A stretch of 51,067 nucleotides of DNA from Caballeronia arvi (GTDB lineage: Bacteria; Pseudomonadota; Gammaproteobacteria; Burkholderiales; Burkholderiaceae), in contig NZ_FCOM02000056.1 of assembly GCF_001544695.2 (NCBI RefSeq), forward strand, positions 1 through 51,067, given 5' to 3'. The notes under the pieces were generated by a model. That model worked only from the letters and a program-made list of their open reading frames with translations, ran no database searches and was not told where the DNA came from. Positions 27,992 to 36,564 of this stretch are shown one piece after another (within the stretch, counting starts at the first letter, position 1; every line of letters begins with the position of its first letter). The translations under genes and the position numbers were made by a program.

Positions 27992-29008
27992 TCACTTTCC
28001 ATTCGCGCTGCCCGGCTTCACAGCCGTTGAGCGCCGTGGACCAAACGAGCGTTCGGCCACGTGCCAGAAAATGAGTCCCGGTGCAAAGAACAGTAAGTCT
28101 CGCACTCTCCGTGCGCCTGCCAGCGCAAGGCAGGTGGAGGCATCGATGCCCAGCATGCCACCGATCAGAACGAAGCCGCCTTCTTGCACGCCGATGTTGC
28201 CCGGCACGACGAAGGCCACACTGCTCACGAGCTGAATCAGCGCCTCAAGCACGAACGCGGTCACGAAGCTTGCGTCCGATCCCAGCACGCGCAACGCAAC
28301 CCAGATCTCAAGCGCCAAACCCAGGCACTGCAGCGTTTGCCAGATGAACAGGTAGCGAACCACTACGCCGGTCTGCCGCCAGATCAGCTTGATGGACTGA
28401 TCGATGCGCGCCGACTTGCCAACGAGGGCGTACACCTTTCCGCTCGTGACCCGGTTGAGCGTTCGCGCGGCACGTTCGAAGGGCCGGGCATGTTGCACGA
28501 GCGCGAACAGCAAGAGCACGGGCAGCAGTCCCGCACAACCCCACGCCAACCTTCCCGCCAGACGCGCGGAATCCGACGAGGTATGCTCAAGCACGTATCC
28601 GAGGGCTATCAGTGCGAAGACGACCTGGCTGATCACCGTGAGCTGCATGTCTACGACGAGACTCGCCACGGCTGTCTCCGGGCGCACGCCGACACGTCCG
28701 AGCAATCGAAACGAAACGATCTCGCCGCCGATCCGCGCGACGGGCAGCAGTCCGTTGATCGACTCGCGAATCCAGACGAGTTGAAGCATCGTCGCCATGG
28801 AGGGGCGCTCCGCATCACGTATCAACATGCGCCAATCCCATGCGTTCGGCACCATCGAAATGATATGCACGAGGGCGGCGAGCACCAGGCCCACGCCGGC
28901 GGACTCCAGCAGATGCAGGATCGCTACAGGATCATCGCGCCAGATGAGCCATCCGGCAATCAGCAGTCCAAGCAATGCGGCGACTGAACCGAGATGTTTC
29001 ATCCGCAC
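27992..29008 (-). CDS. hpnL: HpnL-like lysylphosphatidylglycerol synthase TM-region family protein
   Basis: A 338-residue polytopic inner-membrane protein of the UPF0104/LPG-synthase TM family. It opens with MKHLGSVAALLGLLIAGWLIW and has the family core LVWIRESINGLLPVARIGGEIVSFRLLGRVGVRPETAVASLVVD and GNIGVQEGGFVLIGGMLGIDASTCLALAGARRVRDLLFFAPGLI. HpnL homologues flank hopanoid side-chain genes and are implicated in hopanoid transport or localisation. It follows hpnI by 40 bases, clearly an operon. The start may be 29008 or the Met two codons later. Confidence 0.82.
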   Translation of the reverse strand: MRMKHLGSVAALLGLLIAGWLIWRDDPVAILHLLESAGVGLVLAALVHIISMVPNAWDWRMLIRDAERPSMATMLQLVWIRESINGLLPVARIGGEIVSFRLLGRVGVRPETAVASLVVDMQLTVISQVVFALIALGYVLEHTSSDSARLAGRLAWGCAGLLPVLLLFALVQHARPFERAARTLNRVTSGKVYALVGKSARIDQSIKLIWRQTGVVVRYLFIWQTLQCLGLALEIWVALRVLGSDASFVTAFVLEALIQLVSSVAFVVPGNIGVQEGGFVLIGGMLGIDASTCLALAGARRVRDLLFFAPGLIFWHVAERSFGPRRSTAVKPGSANGK

Positions 29009-29048
29009 ATGGCTCGTTCAGGAAGAAGGTTCATCGTCGAGGCGATGG

Positions 29049-30233
29049 TCATTTCAGGCTTGCGTCATGTTGAACACACGATGACAACAGACCGTCCTCG
29101 TCGACATCGAAGCTCTGTCCACGCCATAACACGCGGGACGAGAAAAAGCTCGCGACGTAGATTACGAATTGAAGGACATCCCAGAGCGGCAACCAGGGAA
29201 AGCCGCTACAACGCTCACGCGTCGCGCGATCCGTTTGCCAGATCAACATCGCGCGGACAATGAGCGTCAACACGACCAGCCCGCACGCCAGCGGATTGCC
29301 CCATGAGAACAGTACGGAGAGCAAGGCAAGCGGAAACGGATGCATCAGGACAGCACCGAGGTGCCCCGTCCGATCTGCAGCGCGGATCGTGCGGCACCAC
29401 CGCAGCTCGTGTGCTATCAGTTGCAAGAGCCTGGTTTCGACGCAGGCGTGATGCACGATGAACGGCGGAACGACAACCGCCAAGCCGCTGTCGCGCACGG
29501 CTTCGCCAATAGCGTAGTCCTCTGCGAGATGATGCGCAAACTGCGCAAGACCGCCTATGCGCAGCAGCGTTGCCCGTGTCATCGCAATCGTCTGGCCGAA
29601 GCAGGGTCGGGCGCGGCCGATGGACAGTCCGGTCACTACGCCGGGCAGGAAATGATAGTCGGTCATGGCGGAACTGACCCGAGGCCAGAACCCGGGCGCG
29701 CACAATCCGCGATAAGCGCTGGTGACCAACCCGACGCCGGGTTGCTGAAGCGCGCCTACGATATCGCGAAGGAAGCTTGGCCGGACGCGGACGTCGCTGT
29801 CGGCGAAGCAAAGCACATCGTGCTCCGCGCGATCGAGTATGTTTGTAAGGTTGGAAATTTTCCGGTTGGGCCCGTTCATCTTGCCGTCCACCACGACGGT
29901 TATGTCTTTCTCGGGGTAATGCGCGCGCAGAATGCCGACCGCGCTGAGCGCCGCATCACATTGGTCGCGGACGCCAAAGACATATTGAACCGGTCCCGGA
30001 TAGTCCTGCTCGACGAAACTCGTCAAGTTCTCCAGTAACTGCCATTCCTCACCGTGCAAGGGCTTGGCGATGGTGACTGCGGGGAAGCAAACAGGCGCGA
30101 TGATCGGGCGAGAAAAGAACCGGCGCATTAGGAAACCGGCCGTAACGGTGTACACAATCCCCAGCCCTGCGCACAGCGCAGATAACGCGGCAGCGAGGGC
30201 GAAGAACAAGTGGACAACATGCGGTTGAGCCAT
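29049..30233 (-). CDS. hpnI: Hopanoid glycosyltransferase HpnI (ceramide glucosyltransferase-like)
   Basis: A 394-residue GT2/GT21 membrane glycosyltransferase. HpnI adds N-acetylglucosamine to bacteriohopanetetrol. The N-terminal TM helix is followed by VTIAKPLHGEEWQLLENLTSFVEQDYP and the nucleotide-sugar motifs DGKMNGPNRKISNL and DVLCFADSDVRV. The acceptor part has RPCFGQTIAMTRATLLRIGGLAQFAHHLAEDYAIGEAVRDSGL and the ceramide-GT-like RWCRTIRAAD ((Q/R)xxRW-type) region, then C-terminal TM helices. CCGGAGGCAT gives a good ribosome binding site. It heads the hpnI-hpnL-hpnJ unit. Confidence 0.87.
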   Translation of the reverse strand: MAQPHVVHLFFALAAALSALCAGLGIVYTVTAGFLMRRFFSRPIIAPVCFPAVTIAKPLHGEEWQLLENLTSFVEQDYPGPVQYVFGVRDQCDAALSAVGILRAHYPEKDITVVVDGKMNGPNRKISNLTNILDRAEHDVLCFADSDVRVRPSFLRDIVGALQQPGVGLVTSAYRGLCAPGFWPRVSSAMTDYHFLPGVVTGLSIGRARPCFGQTIAMTRATLLRIGGLAQFAHHLAEDYAIGEAVRDSGLAVVVPPFIVHHACVETRLLQLIAHELRWCRTIRAADRTGHLGAVLMHPFPLALLSVLFSWGNPLACGLVVLTLIVRAMLIWQTDRATRERCSGFPWLPLWDVLQFVIYVASFFSSRVLWRGQSFDVDEDGLLSSCVQHDASLK

Positions 30234-30462
30234 ATGCCTCCGGACGATAGCGTGCGTGGGACATGGAAGCCTGCGTCACCGATGCTTAAGGCAGCCTTAA
30301 TGACCTCGCCCTTTGTGGCCCTCTTCCGGCGGTCGGGGGTTCTTGCAAGCCGGACAAGCCGGCGATCATCCGTTGCGCGAATTTGTCAGCTTTCGATTTC
30401 GCTCGTGACTGTAACCTTGCACGCGTCGATATCCGCTCAAAAGACACAGGATGGAAATTGTC

Positions 30463-30879
30463 TCAGCGCGCAACGACGAAGGACCTATGCATGCCCATCG
30501 CATAGTGTCCCGGACGGTTGCAAATAAGCACATAGCGTCCAGGGGCCAACTTCAATGACAGGCGCTTGGTCGAATGCTTCCCCAGGTCTTCCACCTCGCC
30601 CATCTTCCTGACCCGGCTTTCCTCGACCTGATCATTCTGGACCGGCAGCCGTGCTTCGTCAGTGTCTGTCCTCAATACAACAAATTCATGTACGGTATTG
30701 CTGTCCGCTGCGTTCGTCACTTCGAACGTGACGTGCCCCGCCTTCGCCGCATTGGTATCGAGTTGAATGGAGTTGTCCGTGAGCTTGACATGAATCATCT
30801 CGTTCGCGTGACCGCTCAGGGGCGCAACCAGCGCAATCGCAGCGAGCAAACACGCCGCATGGCTTCTGTCGATATTCAT
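30463..30879 (-). CDS. Periplasmic cupredoxin-like copper protein
   Basis: A 138-residue exported protein. Residues about 1-25 are a Sec signal peptide (ACLLAAIALVAPLSGHANE). The mature part is a single cupredoxin fold with ligands visible as His in NTVHEFVVL and Cys-x4-His-x4-Met in LICNRPGHYAMGM, the type 1 copper pattern. Proteins of this size carry electrons or bind copper in the periplasm. No partner enzyme is adjacent. The start at 30879 follows ATTTTGAGGATGAGAA. Confidence 0.85.
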   Translation of the reverse strand: MNIDRSHAACLLAAIALVAPLSGHANEMIHVKLTDNSIQLDTNAAKAGHVTFEVTNAADSNTVHEFVVLRTDTDEARLPVQNDQVEESRVRKMGEVEDLGKHSTKRLSLKLAPGRYVLICNRPGHYAMGMHRSFVVAR

Positions 30880-31360
30880 TTCTCATCCTCAAAATGAAGG
30901 CGTTTTCCGGCTCCGAGCGCTAGTTAGTCAAGCGCTCCATTTATGGCGGCAGGCGCAAGCACGACCTGCGTCCTATATCGGCGATGAGGGCGCCGTGTTC
31001 GCCAGTATCAGAACCTCGTGAATAGAACGTGGCCGGACTTTGAAATATTCCGCACGACGTTTGTGGATTGGCGCAACTGCGCGTGCATGGCGCGCTGACT
31101 CGATTTGCCAAACACAAACGATAGAGCTGCAAGGACGCGCTTTGATACCTCAATTCTGTGCGCCGCCTCATCCCTACTCGACTGCTCGAGCCTATGTGGT
31201 CCCGAAAGACTTCGGATGGCCCTTCTCCTTTTCGCAGACGATCTTTTGGACAACAGAATTTTTGGGTGCAACGGGAATTTTCAGGGAATAGCCGTCGTTT
31301 ACCTACCTCCAACGTCGATTTCTAGAGCAGGTCCTCACCAGTCCGACCAAGGAGGGTGCT
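30880..31360. other. Divergent intergenic region, no gene
   Basis: The stretch separates the leftward cupredoxin gene from the rightward TIGR03118-type gene and should hold both promoters. The frames present on either strand lack domains. No clear operator was identified. Confidence 0.4.
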
Positions 31361-32524
31361 ATGTCTCACGTCTCTGGATGTCTCAAAGCAGCGACCGCGG
31401 TTGTCCTCGCCGCCGGCCTTACGATTGGGTATGCGGCGCATGACGATGCTTACATTGTCACACCGCTCGTGTCCAACCTGGCAGGCGCGGCCCCAAAAAT
31501 GGACGGCGTGCTGCAGAACGCCTGGGGTATTGCTTTCAGTCCTGCAGGCAGTCCCTTCTGGATCAACGACAACGCCACGGGCTGTGCCACGCTATATGAC
31601 GGCGAGGGTACGAAGGTGACGCTGCAGGTATCGATCCCACTGCCAGGCAATGTCATATCGCCCGGCGCCTGTCGTTCCGCCAATCACAACAACCCATCGA
31701 ATCCGGCGCCTGCGGCACCGACGGGAATGGTATGGAATGCCTCGGCCGCGTTTCTTGTGCCAGGCACGACGATCCCGGCCGCATTCATATTCTCGACCGA
31801 GGACGGCACGATTTCGGCCTGGGCGGGCGGGTTGAATCCGGCGAACAACGCCGTGATCGCGGTCGATAACTCATCTACCCCGTCCGCCGGCGTCGGCGCC
31901 GTCTATAAGGGCCTCGCTCTCGGGGTGAACGTGAAAGGCCAGTTTCTGTTTGCGACCAACTTTCGCTCGGGACGAATCGACGTATTTGGGCCGAGCGGCG
32001 GGAGCAACGGCCTGTACATGGCCGCGACGACGGATGGCGGCTTCATCGACCATCACATTCCGGCCGGATACGCGCCTTTTGGCATCGCTAACATCGATGG
32101 CGATCTTTTCGTCACGTATGCGCAGCAGGACAAACAACACCACGACGATGTTGCAGGCACTGGTCACGGATTCGTCGATGTTTTCGACACGGACGGTCAC
32201 CTGCTGCGCCGCTTCGCAAGCCGGGGGACGCTCAATTCGCCTTGGGGCATCACGCGCGCGTCGTTCGATTTCGGCCGCTTCAGCGGAAAGATTTTGATCG
32301 GCAATTTCGGCGATGGCCGAATCAATGTCTTCGACGACGATGGCACGCTCATCGATCAGTTAGAGGATGCGTATGGCAATCCTGTGGCTATCGATGGCTT
32401 GTGGACCCTGACACTAGGTGGCGGCCGCAATTCGAGTTCGGACACCGTGTACTTCTCGGCAGGTCCGAACAACGAGGCCAATGGACTATTCGGCACGATC
32501 ACGCCGGTGAGCCACCGCAAATGA
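31361..32524 (+). CDS. TIGR03118 family secreted beta-propeller protein
   Basis: A 387-residue exported protein. A Sec signal (CLKAATAVVLAAGLTIGYAAHDD) is followed by the TIGR03118 hallmark LVSNLAGAAPKMDGVLQNAWGIAFSPAGSPFWINDNATG. Later blades include YKGLALGVNVKGQFLFATNFRSGRIDVF, YAPFGIANIDGDLFVTYAQQD and INVFDDDGTLIDQLEDAYGNPVAIDGLWTLTLGGG. CCAAGGAGGGTGCT is a strong ribosome binding site. The molecular function of this family is unknown. It resembles the lipoprotein at 24806 only in being a propeller. Confidence 0.85.
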   Translation: MSHVSGCLKAATAVVLAAGLTIGYAAHDDAYIVTPLVSNLAGAAPKMDGVLQNAWGIAFSPAGSPFWINDNATGCATLYDGEGTKVTLQVSIPLPGNVISPGACRSANHNNPSNPAPAAPTGMVWNASAAFLVPGTTIPAAFIFSTEDGTISAWAGGLNPANNAVIAVDNSSTPSAGVGAVYKGLALGVNVKGQFLFATNFRSGRIDVFGPSGGSNGLYMAATTDGGFIDHHIPAGYAPFGIANIDGDLFVTYAQQDKQHHDDVAGTGHGFVDVFDTDGHLLRRFASRGTLNSPWGITRASFDFGRFSGKILIGNFGDGRINVFDDDGTLIDQLEDAYGNPVAIDGLWTLTLGGGRNSSSDTVYFSAGPNNEANGLFGTITPVSHRK

Positions 32525-32613
32525 CAACCGTCCGAAAACGCATTAATCGCCTGCGTTGAACGGCACCCGCGCCATCAGTAGCCCAAGAGCTACTAAGCGC
32601 AGATAAAAAATTA

Positions 32614-32635
32614 GGCCCGCTGGCATCAGCGGGCC
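32614..32635 (-). terminator. Intrinsic terminator, leftward
   Basis: GGCCCGCTG-GCAT-CAGCGGGCC is a perfect 9-base-pair stem with a four-base loop. On the minus strand it is followed by TAATTTTTTATC, a proper U-tract. It would stop leftward transcription from the 32.9-33.3 kb scar and lies about 90 bases past the stop of the TIGR03118 gene. Confidence 0.75.
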
Positions 32636-32864
32636 GAAGTGGGGATGATCTAAACCACGCCTCGCCAAGGGGCGCGCTCCGAGCATAATCGGAGGCCAGT
32701 AAGACGCAAAGAAAAGCCCACTGTGGGTGCGTGCTAGCCCTCGTTCGTCTCCGCATGGATACTCACCCTGCCATACCACAAGAGTGACAAGAGAGGCAGG
32801 GAAAGGAGCGGCGGCAAACAGTTTGCGGTCTTCAGTCCGGAAGGTTTTGTAGAAAATTGCGAAT

Positions 32865-32996
32865 TTAGCGTCTCGCCCTTCCTGGAGGCACACCAAAGAA
32901 GCGGGCGAATTCCCGACTCAGGTGTCCTTGGTCGTGGTATCCCATCTCGATGGCAACGTACGTAACATTTCCGCTCCCGCGAAGGCCGGTTCGCGC
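32865..32996 (-). pseudogene. AraC-family regulator, C-terminal remnant
   Basis: The frame ends at the TAA at 32865. Reading leftward it gives GSGNVTYVAIEMGYHDQGHLSREFARFFGVPPGRARR and stop, the second HTH of an AraC/XylS DNA-binding domain with a natural C-terminus. The first HTH and the sensing domain are missing upstream. The surrounding stretch 32525-33383 holds no complete gene. At 33139-33260 (minus) there is another unexplained tail, AEHPHFILHTWGLGDPAP and further, possibly another gene end. Confidence 0.7.
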
Positions 32997-33383
32997 CATA
33001 GCCTTGCTTGATTTTTGGCAGGCGGGCTGTCTGCGGTCATATTGACGTCCAATTTCGCGACTCTCAGAACGGATAGCGTATTCGCAAACCGCGGGAGGTA
33101 GCTAAGTCCCATGGATTCAGCCGCGCCCGCGGTGCATCAGGCGAGAATGCCGGGCTTCAGGTCGAAGATCCTCTTCTTCTCTGCGTGGTCCGGAGCAGGA
33201 TCGCCCAAGCCCCACGTGTGGAGGATGAAATGCGGATGCTCCGCGCTGGCGTCGAAGCGGCGTGCGCCCTATGTTTCATTCGTAATCTGAATCCGCTTTT
33301 CTGAAACGCGGCCGTAACTGCGCACTCGCAGAATTCATCCCATGCGCTAAACGAAACGCGCCAATCAAACCGGAGAACAGATC

Positions 33384-33872
33384 ATGCCGATGCCGTGCTA
33401 CCTCACCCTCGAAGGCCAAAACCAAGGCAAGATCGAAGGCTCGAACAAAGTCCAGGGTCACGAAGGAAAGATTCTCGTCCAGGCCGTCGATCACACCATC
33501 GAAATCCCGAAGAGCCCGCAGACTGGTCTGCCTACCGGCAAGCGTGTGCATGGCGCGATGACGATCACCAAGGAAATCGACAAGTCGTCGCCCAAGCTGT
33601 TTCAGGCGCTGACCTCGGGCGAGCAGATGAAGGACGTGTCGCTGGAGTTTTACCGCATCTCGCCGAAGGGCACGGAAGAGAAGTACTACACCGTGAAGTT
33701 GTCGAACGCGATTCTGACGAATATGAAGTCGTGGACGCCTAACGCGCTGGACCCGAACAACAAGCAAATGGGCCACATGGAAGACCTCGCGTTCACGTAC
33801 GAGAAGATCACGTGGACGTACGAACCGGACGGTATCGAAGCCGAAGATTCATGGCTTGCGCCGAAGGCTTGA
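33384..33872 (+). CDS. hcp: Type VI secretion Hcp protein (orphan)
   Basis: A 162-residue Hcp-family protein, the hexameric ring subunit that forms the T6SS inner tube and can itself carry effectors. It starts MPMPCYLTLEGQNQGKIEGS and contains QAVDHTIEIPKSPQTGLPTGKRVHGAMTITKEIDKSSPKLFQAL and VSLEFYRISPKGTEEKYYTVKLSNAILTNMKSW. CCGGAGAACAGATC is the ribosome binding site. No other T6SS gene is in the window, so it is an orphan hcp served by an apparatus encoded elsewhere. A terminator follows. Confidence 0.92.
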   Translation: MPMPCYLTLEGQNQGKIEGSNKVQGHEGKILVQAVDHTIEIPKSPQTGLPTGKRVHGAMTITKEIDKSSPKLFQALTSGEQMKDVSLEFYRISPKGTEEKYYTVKLSNAILTNMKSWTPNALDPNNKQMGHMEDLAFTYEKITWTYEPDGIEAEDSWLAPKA

Positions 33873-33910
33873 TGTTGGGTTGATGAGAGACGCGCCTCTC
33901 GAAACGGGGC

Positions 33911-33943
33911 AAAAAACCCCGTCGCAATCCGGACGGGGTTTCG
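33911..33943 (+). terminator. Intrinsic terminator after hcp
   Basis: AACCCCGTC-N8-GACGGGGTT forms a perfect 9-base-pair stem, flanked by an A-run before and TTTC after it, about 40 bases after the hcp stop. It could work in both directions. 33944-34156 has no gene. Confidence 0.8.
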
Positions 33944-34156
33944 GCGTTCAAGAGCTGAACGCGCTTACTTGCAATGACGCTCCCAATGATGATGCACGTG
34001 GACCTTGTGACACACAGCATGATGATGATGCGAGTCCGCGAAAGCCGGAGCGACAAGATGGACACCGGTCATCCGCCCGGTGCCTTTACTAGAAGCACCT
34101 TGGTTTCTCCGTCGTGCGTCGATCCATTAAATTGGGAATGCGGCGCTTTCGTGAAG

Positions 34157-35065
34157 TCAGTCCAGTCGACCGTCTTCAGCAAGTGCGACCAAGGTGTCGA
34201 CCACATGGCGCACCTTCGGCCTCAAATGAGCTACCTTCGGCCAGACTGCATGTACATCGATAAGCTCGGTCGAAACGTCATCAAGAACTGAGACCAACGT
34301 TCTTGATTCCAAGTGTGGTCGTAACAGCGACATCGGCATCTGACACAGCCCCATGCCTGCAAGAGCCGCTTCGACAATCGAGTCGCCGTCGCTGATTTGG
34401 TAGGTTCCCGGCGCGGAGAAGCGATGCAACTCGCCTTCGAGGTTGACGCGCCACGACAGCGGCACCCCGCGTCGATAACCCACAATACATTTCTGCTGCG
34501 CCAGGTCCTCTAGTCGCGCTGGCGTTCCGTGCTGGTCAAGATATTCGGGTGACGCTGCGATTACCATGCGCTGACGCGTCAACCGACGGGCGACCAAACC
34601 ACTCGAGCTTTTGAGTTCTCCGAAGCGGATAACGAGGTCGACACCTTCTTCTACCGGGTCAATCAAATGGTCCGAGAAGGTCATCGTGAACTGCAAGTCG
34701 GGATGGGCTTTCGCGATGTCGAGCAAGATTGGAACGAGTATGCGTCGCCCAAATGCTGCGGGCATGTCGATGCGCAGGCGACCGACGGGACGTTGGAGTC
34801 CCGGGCCGAGCGCGGTTTCCGCCGTCGAAATCTCATCAAGCGCGGACGCACAGGCAGCAAAATACGCTTCGCCATCCGCCGTGAGAGAGATGCTTCGCGT
34901 GGTTCGATGGAAGAGCTGCGCGCCAAGGCGCTCCTCGAGCTTTGCGATTGCCTTTCCGACTGCGGACTTCGTTAGCCCAAGTTGTTCGGCGGCATCTGTG
35001 AAGCTGCGCGATTTCGCGGCCGTGACGAAAATCACGATTCCGCTAAACGTATCGACCTGCGCCAT
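34157..35065 (-). CDS. LysR family transcriptional regulator
   Basis: A 302-residue LTTR with HTH text FSGIVIFVTAAKSRSFTDAAEQLGLTKSAVGKAIAKLEERLG and an effector domain of the CrgA/DsdC-like group (GRLRIDMPAAFGRRILVPILLDIAKAHPDLQFTMTFSDHL). I prefer the ATG at 35065 (MAQVDTFSG); in-frame starts at 35098 and 35125 are longer than usual. It lies at the 3' end of the iolG/hydroxyquinol operon on the same strand, 105 bases after iolG. It may regulate itself through the inverted repeat at 35079. Confidence 0.9.
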   Translation of the reverse strand: MAQVDTFSGIVIFVTAAKSRSFTDAAEQLGLTKSAVGKAIAKLEERLGAQLFHRTTRSISLTADGEAYFAACASALDEISTAETALGPGLQRPVGRLRIDMPAAFGRRILVPILLDIAKAHPDLQFTMTFSDHLIDPVEEGVDLVIRFGELKSSSGLVARRLTRQRMVIAASPEYLDQHGTPARLEDLAQQKCIVGYRRGVPLSWRVNLEGELHRFSAPGTYQISDGDSIVEAALAGMGLCQMPMSLLRPHLESRTLVSVLDDVSTELIDVHAVWPKVAHLRPKVRHVVDTLVALAEDGRLD

Positions 35066-35078
35066 GCCCCCGCCCCAT

Positions 35079-35097
35079 TGAAGAGTTTTATTCTTCA
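35079..35097. promoter_or_regulatory. Inverted repeat upstream of the LysR gene at 34157
   Basis: TGAAGA-N7-TCTTCA is a perfect 6+6 repeat about 14 bases before the LysR start. Its position fits autorepression by that LysR. It differs from the TTTCC-N7-GGAAA sites found elsewhere in the block. Confidence 0.4.
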
Positions 35098-35170
35098 TAT
35101 AGGGCAAAAGTCGTCGAACTGTCAACCCGAAGTTAGTTTTCCTGCTTCGCTTTCCGCGCGACCCGGCCGG

Positions 35171-36163
35171 CTAGATTTTGACTGCGCAGCCCTTATTCGC
35201 TGCCTCGATGGCGCAGTTCGCGATTCGCAAGGCGCGAATGCCATCCCGAGGGGTTGCCGGCATCGGGGCGTTGTCTTCGAGCGCCGTCAGAAAGCGGTCC
35301 AGCTCGACCTTGTACGAGTCCGCGTGCCGCTCAAGGAAGAAGTTGAGCAGGGGCTCGCGCGCCTCGGTCCTTTCACTCGTCCAGCGGCGGAGGCTCGATG
35401 GGCGATGGTTTTCGTTCAGCAGCATACCCTTCGAACCGAAGACTTCAACGCGTTGGTCAAAGCCATACACTGCCTGACGCGAGCCATTGATATGACATTG
35501 CTTGCCGGACGCTGTACGAAGCAACACCATCACGCTGTCGTAGTCCGGGAGCTCCTCCAAGCCAGGGTCGACCAGCCGATTACCCATCGCCATCACTTCG
35601 ACCGGGTCCTCTCCCAGCAACCAGCGAGCGGTATCGAAATCGTGGATGGTCATGTCCCGGAAGATTCCGCCTGAGTGCCGAAGGTACTCACGCGGCGCAA
35701 GGCCCGGGTCACGGCTCGTGAGGACGACCTGCCGGACATCGCCGACTTCGCCTTCCTCGATAGCCTGCTTGAGCCGCATCGCGTCCGGGTCAAAACGCCG
35801 GTTGAAAGCCAACATGACGCGTCCATTGAGACGCTCGATTTCCTCGACCGCTGCGAGGGCGCGGTCGATATCAAGGTCGATGGGTTTCTCACAGAGAACC
35901 GGCTTGCCCAGTCGAACCGCCTGCAGCGTGAGGTCGATATGCGTGTCAGTTGGCGTGCCGACGATGACGGCGTCAACGTCCTCGCGGTCAACGACTGATT
36001 TGCAGTCTAGAGACGCGTCGCACCCAAGGTCAGCAGCAAGCGCCTCGACGGCCTCCTTGTATGGGTCGGCTACTGCAACAAGTTTTACTCGACGGTCGGC
36101 GGCCACATTAGCAGCATGAATCCTTCCGATGCGTCCTGCACCGAGAACAGCGATACGTAACAT
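35171..36163 (-). CDS. iolG: Inositol 2-dehydrogenase-like Gfo/Idh/MocA oxidoreductase (IolG-like)
   Basis: A 330-residue NAD(P)-dependent dehydrogenase. The Rossmann motif is LGAGRIGRIHAANV; catalytic Lys is in CEKPIDLD (near residue 97), and the Asp/His pair in GGIFRDMTIHDFDTARWL. Length and these segments match inositol 2-dehydrogenases, which oxidise myo-inositol to 2-keto-myo-inositol (scyllo-inosose); related enzymes use other cyclitols or sugars. TAGGAGATTGAG precedes the ATG. It is the last gene of the hydroxyquinol operon. None of the other iol genes (iolB, C, D) is in the window, so classical inositol breakdown is not encoded here. Confidence 0.85.
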   Translation of the reverse strand: MLRIAVLGAGRIGRIHAANVAADRRVKLVAVADPYKEAVEALAADLGCDASLDCKSVVDREDVDAVIVGTPTDTHIDLTLQAVRLGKPVLCEKPIDLDIDRALAAVEEIERLNGRVMLAFNRRFDPDAMRLKQAIEEGEVGDVRQVVLTSRDPGLAPREYLRHSGGIFRDMTIHDFDTARWLLGEDPVEVMAMGNRLVDPGLEELPDYDSVMVLLRTASGKQCHINGSRQAVYGFDQRVEVFGSKGMLLNENHRPSSLRRWTSERTEAREPLLNFFLERHADSYKVELDRFLTALEDNAPMPATPRDGIRALRIANCAIEAANKGCAVKI

Positions 36164-36218
36164 CTCAATCTCCTACAGTTCGCGGAGCAACGTCCGACTA
36201 ACGATTCTTAATTTGACA

Positions 36219-36512
36219 TCAGGACGCCCGTCGGCGACGGGCAGCCGGTTCTTCTTTGACGCACGTTGGGCCGGCGATATGGATTTCCTGCGATTCAGCA
36301 GGCACACCTTCCGCGAGTTGTCTGCTAAGACGCAGGATGTCGTCGAGACCAAAGTCCCGCACGTCAGGGAGACGCTCACCTCGCGCCTTTGCGACTGCGG
36401 TCGCAATGCGAAGCGCATTCGAGCGCTCTCGCATTAACAACTCGAGCGCTTCGACGAGGAATGCGCGCTCCCTTTGCGATACGTTCGCATCGACGGCGTG
36501 ATGGGTAGACAT
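36219..36512 (-). CDS. Small helical protein of unknown function
   Basis: A 97-residue protein between the SDR and iolG genes of the operon. Start at 36512 with CGAGGACCAAGGT before ATG. The body is predicted helical (SQRERAFLVEALELLMRERSNALRIATAVAKARGERLPDVRDFGLDDILRLSRQL) with a basic tail (EEPAARRRRAS). No signal peptide, TM segment or known domain is visible. Its place in a catabolic operon suggests an accessory subunit or small regulator; I do not recognise the family. Confidence 0.6.
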   Translation of the reverse strand: MSTHHAVDANVSQRERAFLVEALELLMRERSNALRIATAVAKARGERLPDVRDFGLDDILRLSRQLAEGVPAESQEIHIAGPTCVKEEPAARRRRAS

Positions 36513-36564
36513 ACCTTGGTCCTCGGAACAATGAAGTCGTGAAAGCACTCCCTACTCCGCTGCT

